A DNA stretch of 62,482 nucleotides from Paludibacter sp. (GTDB lineage: Bacteria > Bacteroidota > Bacteroidia > Bacteroidales > Paludibacteraceae): contig JAQUWU010000030.1 in assembly GCA_028692715.1 (NCBI GenBank), positions 1 to 62,482 on the forward strand, given 5' to 3'. The first letter of the stretch is position 1. Each line of letters starts with the position of its first letter. The position numbers and the translations under genes were made by a program. Below, in pieces: positions 25,820 through 34,015 of the stretch. Below the pieces are notes generated by a model. The model was not told the DNA's origin. It saw nothing but the letters and a program-made list of their open reading frames with translations, and ran no database searches.

Positions 25820-26068
25820 CTAACTTGTCCTATTTATATCAATCCAATAACGTTGCTGCCCCGACGAAGTCTTTTCTATCGGAACAACCCCTATGTCATG
25901 AGTCTTTATATAATTGAGAAACAAGGTACCAAGGAGCAATCTATCACTGCGTGAAATCCTGTTCCATTCATATCCCTTAAACAAATCACGCACCAGGAAT
26001 ATTTCACCATAATTCACATTGGGTACTTCAGATTTCGCTTCTTCTAACAATTCATTCACAGTTGGCAT
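25820..26068 (-). CDS. DUF1413-type small protein
   Basis: An 82-residue protein; GGGAGG seven bases before ATG 26068 gives the start. It reads MPTVNELLEEAKSEVPNV, then GEIFLVRDLFKGYEWNRISR and SDRLLLGTLFLNYIKTH, ending near QQRYWIDI. From memory this is the layout of DUF1413, a family of small single-domain proteins in Firmicutes and on their mobile elements. The function is unknown. It lies 143 bases upstream of the giant helicase gene in the same direction and could be the first gene of the same transcript. A perfect inverted repeat lies 20 bases upstream of its start. Confidence 0.75.
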   Translation of the reverse strand: MPTVNELLEEAKSEVPNVNYGEIFLVRDLFKGYEWNRISRSDRLLLGTLFLNYIKTHDIGVVPIEKTSSGQQRYWIDINRTS

Positions 26069-26087
26069 GTTCTTACCTCCCACATGG

Positions 26088-26112
26088 ATAACAATATCAA
26101 CAACATTGTTAT
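26088..26112. promoter_or_regulatory. Palindromic operator-like site upstream of DUF1413
   Basis: ATAACAAT and ATTGTTAT form a perfect inverted repeat with a nine-base spacer. It sits 20-44 bases before the DUF1413 start, where a promoter or operator is expected. The spacing of half-sites (one helical turn plus) fits a dimeric repressor. No regulator gene for it was identified nearby. Confidence 0.45.
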
Positions 26113-26699
26113 GTCAATTGTACCCCTATGAGAAGATTTTAACAAGATGATTCAACCAAATATTTGGAAATTATCCCATTTACAGCATCCTAAATTCTAT
26201 AATGCTCCCATGTAGTGAGACACAGAATCGGAAAATCTAAGTTATACTGGAAGCATGAAAACACGAAACTGATATTGTCAATATCATTCCATTTTCCATC
26301 TGACTATTGAAAATATAACAAGCTCATTAGTTCTAAATCTCAAGTCAAGTGATCTGATTTCAATCAGCCAGTTACAAAAGAAACCTGCTACTACAGGTGA
26401 GAGTAGCCATCAGCTATAATTTTCTTGAAAATTCTATAGTTACTGCCACGTTTTCACGATGATTGAGTAGGCAGCACGCACGTACGTCTTTTGCGTCTAG
26501 TTGTTCAAGAGAACTGATCAACGGCATTTTTACAATCTTGCCCCGTCTGAAAAAACATCTCCAATGAGAAACCGCAACAAATAAGACTTTTGCGACTCTG
26601 CCTGCGAGGGTTTTATATAATGAAAATTAATAGCAAAACCCCTGTATATGATTTATTTGTACAAGGGGAAAATTACACTAAATAATCAATCCAATCAGT
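26113..26699. other. Gene-free interval between two cargo operons
   Basis: Almost 590 bases with no convincing gene. On the minus strand there is one short frame of 37 codons (26414-26527, beginning MPLISSLEQL) without a ribosome site, which may be chance or a remnant. An inverted repeat GGGTTTT (26608-26614) / AAAACCC (26635-26641) lies 60 bases past the end of the coiled-coil gene at 26700 and may help end that operon's transcript. The GC-richer patch around 26450-26600 differs from its surroundings and suggests a leftover of another element. Confidence 0.35.
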
Positions 26700-27332
26700 T
26701 TATTTAACAAAATTAATGATGATATCAATTAAAACAAGTACTAATATACCTCCAGAAAACATAAATAGCCTGCTCAACTTCTTCTCTGTCTGTTCGAATT
26801 TTTTCGAAATCAATTCATTAAATTGAATAAATTTCATGTCAAACTGAGTTCCTATCACTCTTTCAATATTTACATTACCGTCTCTAATGCTGACTTCGAT
26901 ATCTGATTTTATTCTTTCTAGCTTTGATGAAAGCAATTTCTCCAGTTCTTGATATGACTCTCTATTTTCTTTTCTTACATCAAAAAATTTTTTATTATAT
27001 GAAGCATCTAGCTTTTCTATATTTTCTATAATATTTTTGTTAAGCTGAGCATTCTCTGCTCTAAGTGCTTCTATTTCTTTTTCTAAGTTCTCTTTTAGAG
27101 TGTTGTTAAAATCCATAAGCTTCCCTTGAAAGTCTCTATAATTTAATAAAGTGCTTTCTAACTGCTTTTTAATACTAAATATTTCTTCATTGTTCTTTTT
27201 GTATAAGTCTGCATTATAAATGATCTGCTTATTTGTATTTTCTATTTTAGCGTACATATCATTTACTGACTTTAACTTTCCCACTTCCGATTCAAATTCT
27301 TTTATAGTTTCATCTAATTCATATGCATCCAT
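26700..27332 (-). CDS. Coiled-coil protein with C-terminal membrane anchor
   Basis: A 210-residue protein. Residues 1 to about 180 are heptad-rich helices (YELDETIKEFESEVGKL, IFSIKKQLESTLLN, LEKEIEALRAENAQLN). The last 25 residues (LFMFSGGILVLVLIDIIINF then VK) form a single hydrophobic helix, so it is probably tail-anchored with the coiled coil in the cytoplasm. GGGAGG lies eight bases before the start, and the ATG shares one base with the preceding stop (TAATG). It is the last gene of the RecQ operon. The function is unknown; a membrane-bound partner of the helicase or a membrane-acting effector are both possible. Confidence 0.72.
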   Translation of the reverse strand: MDAYELDETIKEFESEVGKLKSVNDMYAKIENTNKQIIYNADLYKKNNEEIFSIKKQLESTLLNYRDFQGKLMDFNNTLKENLEKEIEALRAENAQLNKNIIENIEKLDASYNKKFFDVRKENRESYQELEKLLSSKLERIKSDIEVSIRDGNVNIERVIGTQFDMKFIQFNELISKKFEQTEKKLSRLFMFSGGILVLVLIDIIINFVK

Positions 27333-27727
27333 TAAAATAGCCTCCCTGATACCTTCTTTATTTTGTTAATAGATTGTTTTAATACTTGGATCAAGCTATA
27401 ATTATCTTTTACATTCTCATAAATATCTACTGTTTTATTAGGGAATTCATTTATTAATGCTTCACTTAAAAACTCTTTATTACTATCTTTCATATATCCG
27501 CTCAGTTTAAATATTTGTGTTAAGATTTCCTGCCTTTCAGAGGATTCATATTCCTTTAATGACTTAATCGCCATCTCAAATCTTATTCTACCATCATCTT
27601 TTTCATAATCATCAGTTAGAAGATGTAATATACCACTTATGAAATTTAATCCAGTATTATATCTAAAGCTTTCAAGGAATCTACGCAACGCTGCTTTATT
27701 TTCACTTAACTTTTCGGCACTAACCAT
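27332..27727 (-). CDS. Downstream part of the RecQ-like reading frame, after an in-frame UAG
   Basis: A 131-codon frame starting at ATG 27727 and ending in TAATG with the next gene. It is not an independent-looking gene: the same frame is open for 35 more codons upstream, as far as the UAG that ends the RecQ-like gene (27833-27835), and those codons read like protein (SYFRFSDESFIFDYLVEN, then YKYWFTAFFDENGK). No ATG, GTG or TTG and no good ribosome site precede 27727. The sequence is helical and mildly acidic (RRFLESFRYNTGLNFI, SSERQEILTQIFKLSGYM) with no known motif. Likely it is the C-terminal domain of the helicase, separated by a nonsense codon or reached by readthrough. An internal start at 27727 is the alternative. 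Confidence 0.6.
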   Translation of the reverse strand: MVSAEKLSENKAALRRFLESFRYNTGLNFISGILHLLTDDYEKDDGRIRFEMAIKSLKEYESSERQEILTQIFKLSGYMKDSNKEFLSEALINEFPNKTVDIYENVKDNYSLIQVLKQSINKIKKVSGRLF

Positions 27728-27832
27728 CTTACCGTTCTCATCGAAAAATGCAGTGAACCAATACTTATATTCCCGAGGATTTTCAACGAGATAATCAAAA
27801 ATAAATGACTCGTCGCTGAACCTGAAATACGA

Positions 27833-30800
27833 CTACATGAACTTTTTAAGGGCTTCTGGGCTATTATAATTCACCTTGCATTGATTATATACTGTACTTA
27901 TAGACTGCCTCCTATGGTATGCAATATTTTCATACTGCCATATTAACAATATCTTTATTGCCTTTTCTATTATGGATAAGCTATTGTCAGTATAAATTTT
28001 ATAATACTCTAGTTCAATTCCCTTATCATCCTTCTTCTTATTTAAATCAAATTCTTTATGGTATTTTCTAATATAGCTTATAAGTTCTTCCACGATTGAC
28101 TTATCATTATAATCCTTAAAAAAAACTTTTATCTTAGCGTTTCTTTCGCTCCAATCCTGTATTACCCAATCATCAGTAATCCCAATTAAACTTAGCTTGT
28201 ATATAGCTGTTTCTAAATCTTGTTTGCTAAGGCCAACTCGATTACCCAATGCCAGCTGACTAGCCTTTGGTTTTGCGTATGTTTTATAGAATGATAAAAT
28301 CCCTTTAAATTCTTCCTCGGTATCTTTTACGCTGGCTAACCAAAGGAACATATTATCCATAGCGTCTCTTCCTTCAAATTTAATCTCTTTCTGAGCTTCT
28401 TTGATATCTAAGACACTACTCTTTACACCAAATAATTTATCAAAATACTTTTCAGCTATATATTCTTCAGAAAAAAGGATATAGCATTTTGCAGGTTTTT
28501 TATCACGACCTGCTCTTCCTCCTTCTTGATACAGTGACTCTACTGATCCAGGGATTCCATGATGAATGGTATATCTCACATTGCTTTTATCTATCCCCAT
28601 GCCAAATGCTTTAGTTGCAACTAATAAAGGAAATTTATTGTCCTGAAAGTCACCTTGAACCTTATCTTTGTAATTATTAAAGTCAGCTTCTTTCATTATA
28701 GGCATATTTTTATTATGTGGACATGAACCGGAGTACCATTTGGCATCAACTTTAAATTCATTAGTCAAATGGTTTGCTAACATGTAACAGCCGGAGGTAC
28801 CTTTATTAACAAACCTTGTAAATATCAAACCAGACTTTGTATCCTCTCCATTTAACTCAAAAATCTTTTCCTGCTCATTCAAAGTCCTTAAGAGCTTCAC
28901 AAGTTCTTCATCTTTCTGCTTCGAATTAGAACCATTGTCTTTTATCACCTTAAAAGTTAGTTCAGGCCTTGTAAATGAAGGCAAAGTCTTTACATTTTCT
29001 TTGTTTATTTCAAATTCTATTAATATGTCTTTTAAAACATTTATTGATGCTGTTGCCGTCAAAGCCAGTATCTGTGCTTTTTTACAGTACTTCCTTATAG
29101 TCTTTGCAAGATTTAGATAAGACGTTCTGAAATCATGTCCCCACTCACTTAGGCAATGAACTTCATCGATAACAGCCATTCCGATTACATGTTTATCGTT
29201 TACATTTTGAAGTTGCTGTCTAAAAGCTTCTGTTTGAAACCTCTCAGGAGAAATCCATACAAACTGATATTTACCGCTTGCAAATTCGATTTGAATCTTT
29301 TCTTTTTCCCCAGCTTCTTGATTACTGTTTATATAATTTGAATTGGTTATATACCTCTTGTCTAAATTATCTCTTTGATCTTTCATCAATGACTTAATAG
29401 GAGTAACAATAAAGTTAATACAAGGTTGCAATAAGGCTACATACTGATAAATTAATGATTTGCCCCCTCCGGTTGGTAACAATCCAACAGTGTCTTCCCC
29501 CTTGAGGGCATTTGTTATAACTGAAAGTTGCCCTGGATTAAAAGTATCAAATCCAAAAATATTCTTTAAGACAAACTCTAATGCTGAAGTATCTGAATTT
29601 TCACCATCACTAATGATGTTATATTTTATAGGTTTATAGGTGCTCACTGTGAAATAATTATATCTGTCAAAATAATCTGTTCGCACATAAATTCTATTTT
29701 CCTCGCCATCAACCTCATTTTCATCTGTCCATCTTTTTAATAAACTAAAATCTATATTAATGAAGTCTTTATGAAACTTTGATTTATTTGCATCATAAAT
29801 TTTTAATGCTACCTTAGGCTGTTTAAAATTCAATTTGTGCAACTTTGATAAATGCTTTATCCACAAAAACAAATCTTCTAAAGCTAATTTTTCAAATTCC
29901 TTTATATCTCTTTCTACAACACTTATCTTCCATTCTTTATCATCAAGGCTCAATTTACCTTTTTCCAATAGAGCTAAAATAAGTATTTGAAACCTAATAA
30001 TCGCGGTGGACTTTAAGATTATGTCATATTTTTGTAAATCTATTTTTTGATTAACAAATGCTTTTTTATAATCATATAAAACGCCGCTAAACTTTCTTAA
30101 ATGTTCCTCAATCTCTTTCATTTTTCCTTTTAATATATTTGTTTCTTTTCTAATATCTTGAGTATCTATTCTTATAGTTTTTATTCCATACTTCTGAAGA
30201 TACTCAACTCTCTCATTATCATTTAGCCTATTCAAATCATTAAGCTTATGCGGCTGCCCATCAACTTCAATTACGAGTTTGGCTTGAGGTAGGTAGAAAT
30301 CAACTTGTTGTTTTGCAAAGTCCTGATTAGGCTCTAAAGTAATTTCATCAAATGTTACCTCAGGTAAAATAAGCTGCTGAATAAATTGATATTCGGAAAG
30401 ATACTTAGGAATAATATCTTCAAAGAAAGTAATAGCGGGATAGTCGTTATTTAAATCATCACCCTTTATGGTATTAAGCCATATAGGAGTATCTCTTGAT
30501 ATTAAAGTATACGCCTCTTCAAACTCAGGAGTTTTATGTATAGCTCCTAGTTTTTCTTGAAGATAGGCTGATAGTAATGTTGGACATCCACGCATTAAAA
30601 TATTTTTCATTATACATATTATCGGAAAGTACGGATTACTTATATTTTTATCACCCTTATTATTTTGAATAACAAAGTTATGATTTGTATACGCATAATT
30701 CGCACTATACTTTTCAACATTTTTCGATGCATACAAATACATATCTTTAGACCTATTACTTAATTTTATCATTGAAGTTGATTTATATTTTTCAACTTCC

Positions 30801-31234
30801 TCTAACTTTGGAGTATTTGATTCTTTTGGCATTTTTTCTTTTGGCACAGTTACTGACCTTTGAATTTGAATATTTACACTATGTTTTTTTATAATACTCT
30901 CAGCTGCTAATCTGTTATATTCCTTGTCATCATTTTGGAAAACAAACTCTATCTTTTTTAATGCTATAGCATTTAAATCAAACGTACCTAGAGCTTTCAA
31001 GGAATATTGACGTACTTGTGGGGCGCAGTTATTTAAATTATCTAATAATGAAGGAACTAGCTTTATTGCTTCTGCCTTATATTTTTTACATATTTTTTGT
31101 GTAGCCGATGCAGCAAGTCTTCTTTCATTAACAGTGCCACTATCAAGAAATCTTTTTATATAATCAATAGCTTCCTTGTCTCCAGTCTCTCCTAATTCAT
31201 AAGGTGTTAATTTTTCATAGTTCTTTTGTGTCAT
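27833..31234 (-). CDS. HEAT-repeat/DUF559 nuclease/RecQ-like helicase fusion
   Basis: A 1133-residue protein (ATG 31234 preceded by GTGGGGG). Residues about 5-110 are HEAT-like helical repeats (GDKEAIDYIKRFLDSGTVNE, VRQYSLKALGTFDLNAI). Around residues 290-390 a DUF559/Vsr-type PD-(D/E)xK fold is seen: QVDFYLPQAKLVIEVDGQPH, with Asp and Glu-x-Asp in place. From about 570 it is a RecQ-family SF2 helicase: GLLPTGGGKSLIYQ (about 583), VIDEVHCLSEWGHDFR, LALTATAS, LLVATKAFGMGIDKSNVR and YQEGGRAGRDKKPA. It would unwind and possibly cut DNA, fitting a defence role. It leads a small operon and ends at UAG 27833-27835, after which the frame stays open for another 166 codons. Confidence 0.88.
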   Translation of the reverse strand: MTQKNYEKLTPYELGETGDKEAIDYIKRFLDSGTVNERRLAASATQKICKKYKAEAIKLVPSLLDNLNNCAPQVRQYSLKALGTFDLNAIALKKIEFVFQNDDKEYNRLAAESIIKKHSVNIQIQRSVTVPKEKMPKESNTPKLEEVEKYKSTSMIKLSNRSKDMYLYASKNVEKYSANYAYTNHNFVIQNNKGDKNISNPYFPIICIMKNILMRGCPTLLSAYLQEKLGAIHKTPEFEEAYTLISRDTPIWLNTIKGDDLNNDYPAITFFEDIIPKYLSEYQFIQQLILPEVTFDEITLEPNQDFAKQQVDFYLPQAKLVIEVDGQPHKLNDLNRLNDNERVEYLQKYGIKTIRIDTQDIRKETNILKGKMKEIEEHLRKFSGVLYDYKKAFVNQKIDLQKYDIILKSTAIIRFQILILALLEKGKLSLDDKEWKISVVERDIKEFEKLALEDLFLWIKHLSKLHKLNFKQPKVALKIYDANKSKFHKDFINIDFSLLKRWTDENEVDGEENRIYVRTDYFDRYNYFTVSTYKPIKYNIISDGENSDTSALEFVLKNIFGFDTFNPGQLSVITNALKGEDTVGLLPTGGGKSLIYQYVALLQPCINFIVTPIKSLMKDQRDNLDKRYITNSNYINSNQEAGEKEKIQIEFASGKYQFVWISPERFQTEAFRQQLQNVNDKHVIGMAVIDEVHCLSEWGHDFRTSYLNLAKTIRKYCKKAQILALTATASINVLKDILIEFEINKENVKTLPSFTRPELTFKVIKDNGSNSKQKDEELVKLLRTLNEQEKIFELNGEDTKSGLIFTRFVNKGTSGCYMLANHLTNEFKVDAKWYSGSCPHNKNMPIMKEADFNNYKDKVQGDFQDNKFPLLVATKAFGMGIDKSNVRYTIHHGIPGSVESLYQEGGRAGRDKKPAKCYILFSEEYIAEKYFDKLFGVKSSVLDIKEAQKEIKFEGRDAMDNMFLWLASVKDTEEEFKGILSFYKTYAKPKASQLALGNRVGLSKQDLETAIYKLSLIGITDDWVIQDWSERNAKIKVFFKDYNDKSIVEELISYIRKYHKEFDLNKKKDDKGIELEYYKIYTDNSLSIIEKAIKILLIWQYENIAYHRRQSISTVYNQCKVNYNSPEALKKFM

Positions 31235-31612
31235 GTTCAACCCCCACAAAAATTCATTATTTCTTCCCCTGTAACAATGCATTTAATGTACACGCTTATC
31301 AAGCTCACAGTTCAGAAATTTTAGTTATGAGCTCCTTTCTTGAATTAGGCTGCATCTGATGCTTTGTAAAGCACGACCCACAGGGCAACCTAGTTTAAGC
31401 AGTTCAGTCCGCTTCTGCGTACACCAAAGACACTTGCAGTTATGCAACAACAGTAATATCACACAACAAAAAAACACAAACTCTGTTCTTTGATTTATAA
31501 ATATAAAAAGATGTTCTGGCTAGTAAACTAACATTAGCTCTCACTATTTTTTAATAAAATTTTAACATATTTTGTAACTAATTTCCACACTATTCGTCAC
31601 ATTGTTAATTTT
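31235..31612. other. Gene-free promoter region of the RecQ-like operon
   Basis: About 380 bases, very A/T-rich towards 31500-31610. I see no gene or clear repeat. It should hold the promoter of the RecQ-like operon, because the next complete minus-strand gene upstream is more than 2 kb away across remnants and terminators. Confidence 0.4.
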
Positions 31613-31732
31613 TCATCGTTCTACATTGACTATCGCTCCCGACTTAAATTGCAATCTAAACCTCCCCTCATACACCATAAAATTCTCAATCATCCGTCTA
31701 ACTAGCTGCTTATGGTATTCTTCAACTACTCT
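31613..31732 (-). pseudogene. C-terminal tail of a serine recombinase
   Basis: A 39-codon tail without a start: RVVEEYHKQLVRRMIENF, then VYEGRFRLQFKSGAIVNVER and a TGA stop at 31613-31615. The pattern (QLVRRxIExxxVYEGRF...FKSGxxVxVE) is that of the last 40 residues of large serine recombinases. It lies 84 bases downstream of a second recombinase fragment in the same direction, and so looks like the remains of the tandem recombinases of an older integrated element. Confidence 0.75.
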
Positions 31733-31816
31733 AATCTAGTATCAATACTGTATACAAAAATAAAGCTGAAGCTAGAATTTCTTCCAGCCCCAGGCTCTGC
31801 CTTTAGTAATCAGTCC

Positions 31817-32368
31817 TTATTCCTTCCCCTTCCCCTTCCCCTTCACCAACTCCGCCTCAAATTCCAATCCATCCTCAAACACAACCACCACATGCTTGGC
31901 ATCCTTGACCAGCACCCTTTCCACCAATGCCTTGAACAACTCATCATCAAACTCCTGCAAAGGCTCATTATTCCCACCGATGGTATTTTTGATATAATTC
32001 AATTTTTCCTGCATCCTATTCTGATTTAAATTCGCATCCCTTAAAGCTTCCTTTTTCTCAGCCAAAACATCCAGCTCCCCCGTAATCCTTAGATACTCCT
32101 TATTATAAAAAACATCATCAATCTGATGTCTTATTTTCAACTGTACCAATTCGCTCAAGTCACTTTCAAACGTGGCAATCTCAGTTGTCAACTTGTCCAT
32201 ATCACCAGTAACCGAGGCCTTCCCTATAACCTTCTCCACGTTATTATAAAAACTTCGAAAAAAAGAGCCCTTATCCTTGACCATATCATTGTATAGTCGG
32301 ATAAAGGCTTCCTTTAAATCCACATCTTTAATTGCTTTACTTGGACATTTTATCACCGTTATTGACAA
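31817..32368 (-). pseudogene. C-terminal half of a large serine recombinase
   Basis: A 183-codon frame that starts within the recombinase: KCPSKAIKDVDLKEAFIRLY is the segment after the zinc ribbon, followed by a long coiled coil (ATFESDLSELVQLKIRHQID, YLRITGELDVLAEKKEALRD) and the usual end (LFKALVERVLVKDAKHVVVV). The catalytic domain, recombinase domain and zinc ribbon are missing. The break point at about 32350-32370 coincides with the beginning of the plus-strand IS21-type fragment, so the insertion or a deletion next to it removed the 5' part. The protein cannot recombine DNA. Confidence 0.88.
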
Positions 32369-32374
32369 GGTGGC

Positions 32375-33058
32375 ATGGCCAAGGAATGGCGTTCTGTCCA
32401 GTTTGAGAACCCGGAGCAGTATATGACTGACCTCCTGAAACTTGAACTGAAAGAGCGTGAAGCGAACCGTATTAATCGCATGGTGAAGACCGCTGGATTC
32501 CGTGTTTTAAAAACATTGGATGAATTCATATGGAATCCTGCTATCGAGCTACCGGGTGGCTTGACTCGAGAATATATAGAGGAACTCCAGTTCATTACTC
32601 CCAAAGAAAATCTCATCTTCATGGGCACTGTTGGTACTGGAAAAACACATCTTGCAACGGCGATTGCCCTGAAAGCCTGCCAAGAAGGACGAAAAGTCCG
32701 CTTCTACACGGCGGCATCCCTTGCCAATATCCTCTTGGCGAAGAATAACAAAGGTACGCTAAACAACTACCTTAGCACTCTGAAAAAGGTAGAACTCATT
32801 GTGATTGACGAGGTTGGCTTTGTGCCGCTACACAAAGACGCTGCGGAATTGCTTTTCCAGGTAATCTCCGACTGCTATGAGCGCAAGAGCCTCATTATTA
32901 CTTCCAATCTGGAGTTCTCCCAGTGGAACACAGTCTTTGGGGACAACCGCCTGACCGCTGCTTTAGTTGACAGGCTTATCCACCATTCCCACATTGTTAT
33001 CTTTTCCGGCTAAAGCTACCGACTCGCACAGTCCATGCGGCGACAACGCTCACGTTGA
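32375..33058 (+). pseudogene. istB: IS21-family helper ATPase istB, truncated and with a nonsense codon
   Basis: The plus-strand frame reads MAKEWRSVQFENPEQYMTDL..., LIFMGTVGTGKTHLATAIAL (Walker A), RFYTAASLANILL, VELIVIDEVGFVPL (Walker B) and NLEFSQWNTVFGDN, which is IstB of IS21-type elements. The first 20-30 residues of the family are missing at the junction with the recombinase fragment. A TAA at 33011-33013 stands where the family has Glu in SGESYRL, and the same frame then continues SYRLAQSMRRQRSR to TGA at 33058. No istA transposase is present. Its GC content is visibly higher than the surroundings, marking foreign origin. It is a dead IS remnant. Confidence 0.9.
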
Positions 33059-33145
33059 AAAAGGGCTTGCAAAAGGGCTCCACTTGTTAGCGCACCTAAG
33101 GGTGAGCGTTGGGGCTCCTATGCAGATACTATACAACTAAATTAG

Positions 33146-33469
33146 GTGCTGAGGGGTGCTCACCTTTTTGACGCCCTTTTGCTCACATTTCTACTTGACG
33201 AACACAGTATGGGTTTATTCACATTTATCGCTTTCAAAGTTCTCAAAGTATCTTTTCCTCTTGCATTTGCAAATTCTTTGACTGCATTGTACGGATTCCC
33301 ATGTGATGCTATTATTACGGAATCAACTTCTAAATCACTAGGAGAAACAGATGAAGAAGTGGACTACTTAATGAGCAAAATGTTCCCATCTATGATCGTC
33401 GGTGGATTTACTTCCGTTACAATTACATCTGTATTTGTGGCAGGTGCTTTTGCATTGATGATCCCGTAG
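33146..33469 (+). pseudogene. C-terminal remnant of a membrane protein
   Basis: A 107-codon plus-strand frame. The first 20 codons belong to the end of the IS remnant; from MGLFTFIAFKVLKVSFPLAF onward it reads as a hydrophobic transporter-like tail (SLTALYGFPCDAIITES, SKMFPSMIVGGFTSVTITSV, FVAGAFALMIP). I do not know the family with certainty. It looks like the last two or three membrane segments of a larger protein cut by the insertion. An 11-codon frame with a GAGGAAGGA site follows at about 33511 and may be the start of the next gene of the lost operon. Confidence 0.5.
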
Positions 33470-33757
33470 TTTTTGTAATTTTATTTTATGAGGAAGGAAG
33501 AACTGAAAAAATGCAAGAATTTTACTGGTACAAGGTTTTAGCTTAAAGGAAACCGCTCTTAAACTAAAACGGTCACCATCCATGCTGAGCAGTAAATTTA
33601 AGCAAAATACATATAAAAATGGTGATTAATCTGCTCATCACACTTTATATATAAAAACGTCAATAGCTCAAAAAATTAAATTTAACAACCTCCAGTACGC
33701 CTACTATCAGGAGGGCTACGACCAGCAGTTAACCTACTGAAGCAAAATCCATAAAAT
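33470..33757. other. Decayed interval between remnants and terminators
   Basis: No gene found. A short open plus-strand stretch at about 33640-33740 ends QYAYYQEGYDQQLTY before TGA and may be another gene tail, but it has no start and I cannot identify it. Confidence 0.3.
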
Positions 33758-33795
33758 AAAAAAACGCACCGAACCGTAATGGTCCGATGCGTTTT
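33758..33795 (-). terminator. Second terminator behind the BREX operon
   Basis: On the minus strand a stem CGCATCGGACC / GGTTCGGTGCG (one mismatch, six-base loop ATTACG) is followed by seven T residues. It lies some 30 bases beyond the first terminator, so the two work in series behind brxL. Confidence 0.8.
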
Positions 33796-33825
33796 GCACA
33801 ATATTCCTAATTTTAAAATTGAGCC

Positions 33826-33864
33826 AAAAAAACACCATAACTCTCCTATGAGTTACGGTGTTTT
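33826..33864 (-). terminator. First terminator behind the BREX operon
   Basis: On the minus strand AACACCGTAACTC and GAGTTATGGTGTT form a 13-base stem (one G-T pair) with a six-base loop, followed by a run of seven T. It is about 150 bases downstream of the brxL stop and should end the long BREX transcript. Confidence 0.85.
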
Positions 33865-34015
33865 CTTCAATGAACATATTTATTTTTACACGCCAATGCG
33901 TAACAATACTAAATGGTACTTTTGAGTAACCCCCATTTAGTATGAATGTTGAAATTATGGTTTAAGTGCAATTTATTTATCATAGGCACTCCTATCATTC
34001 TCTATAAACTTAGCT

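Noticed and set aside
26414-26527. 37-codon minus-strand frame MPLISSLEQL...
   Set aside because: No ribosome site and no recognised family; kept only as a note on the intergenic interval.
33640-33740. Plus-strand tail ending QYAYYQEGYDQQLTY
   Set aside because: Too short and without a start or known family to call as a gene remnant.
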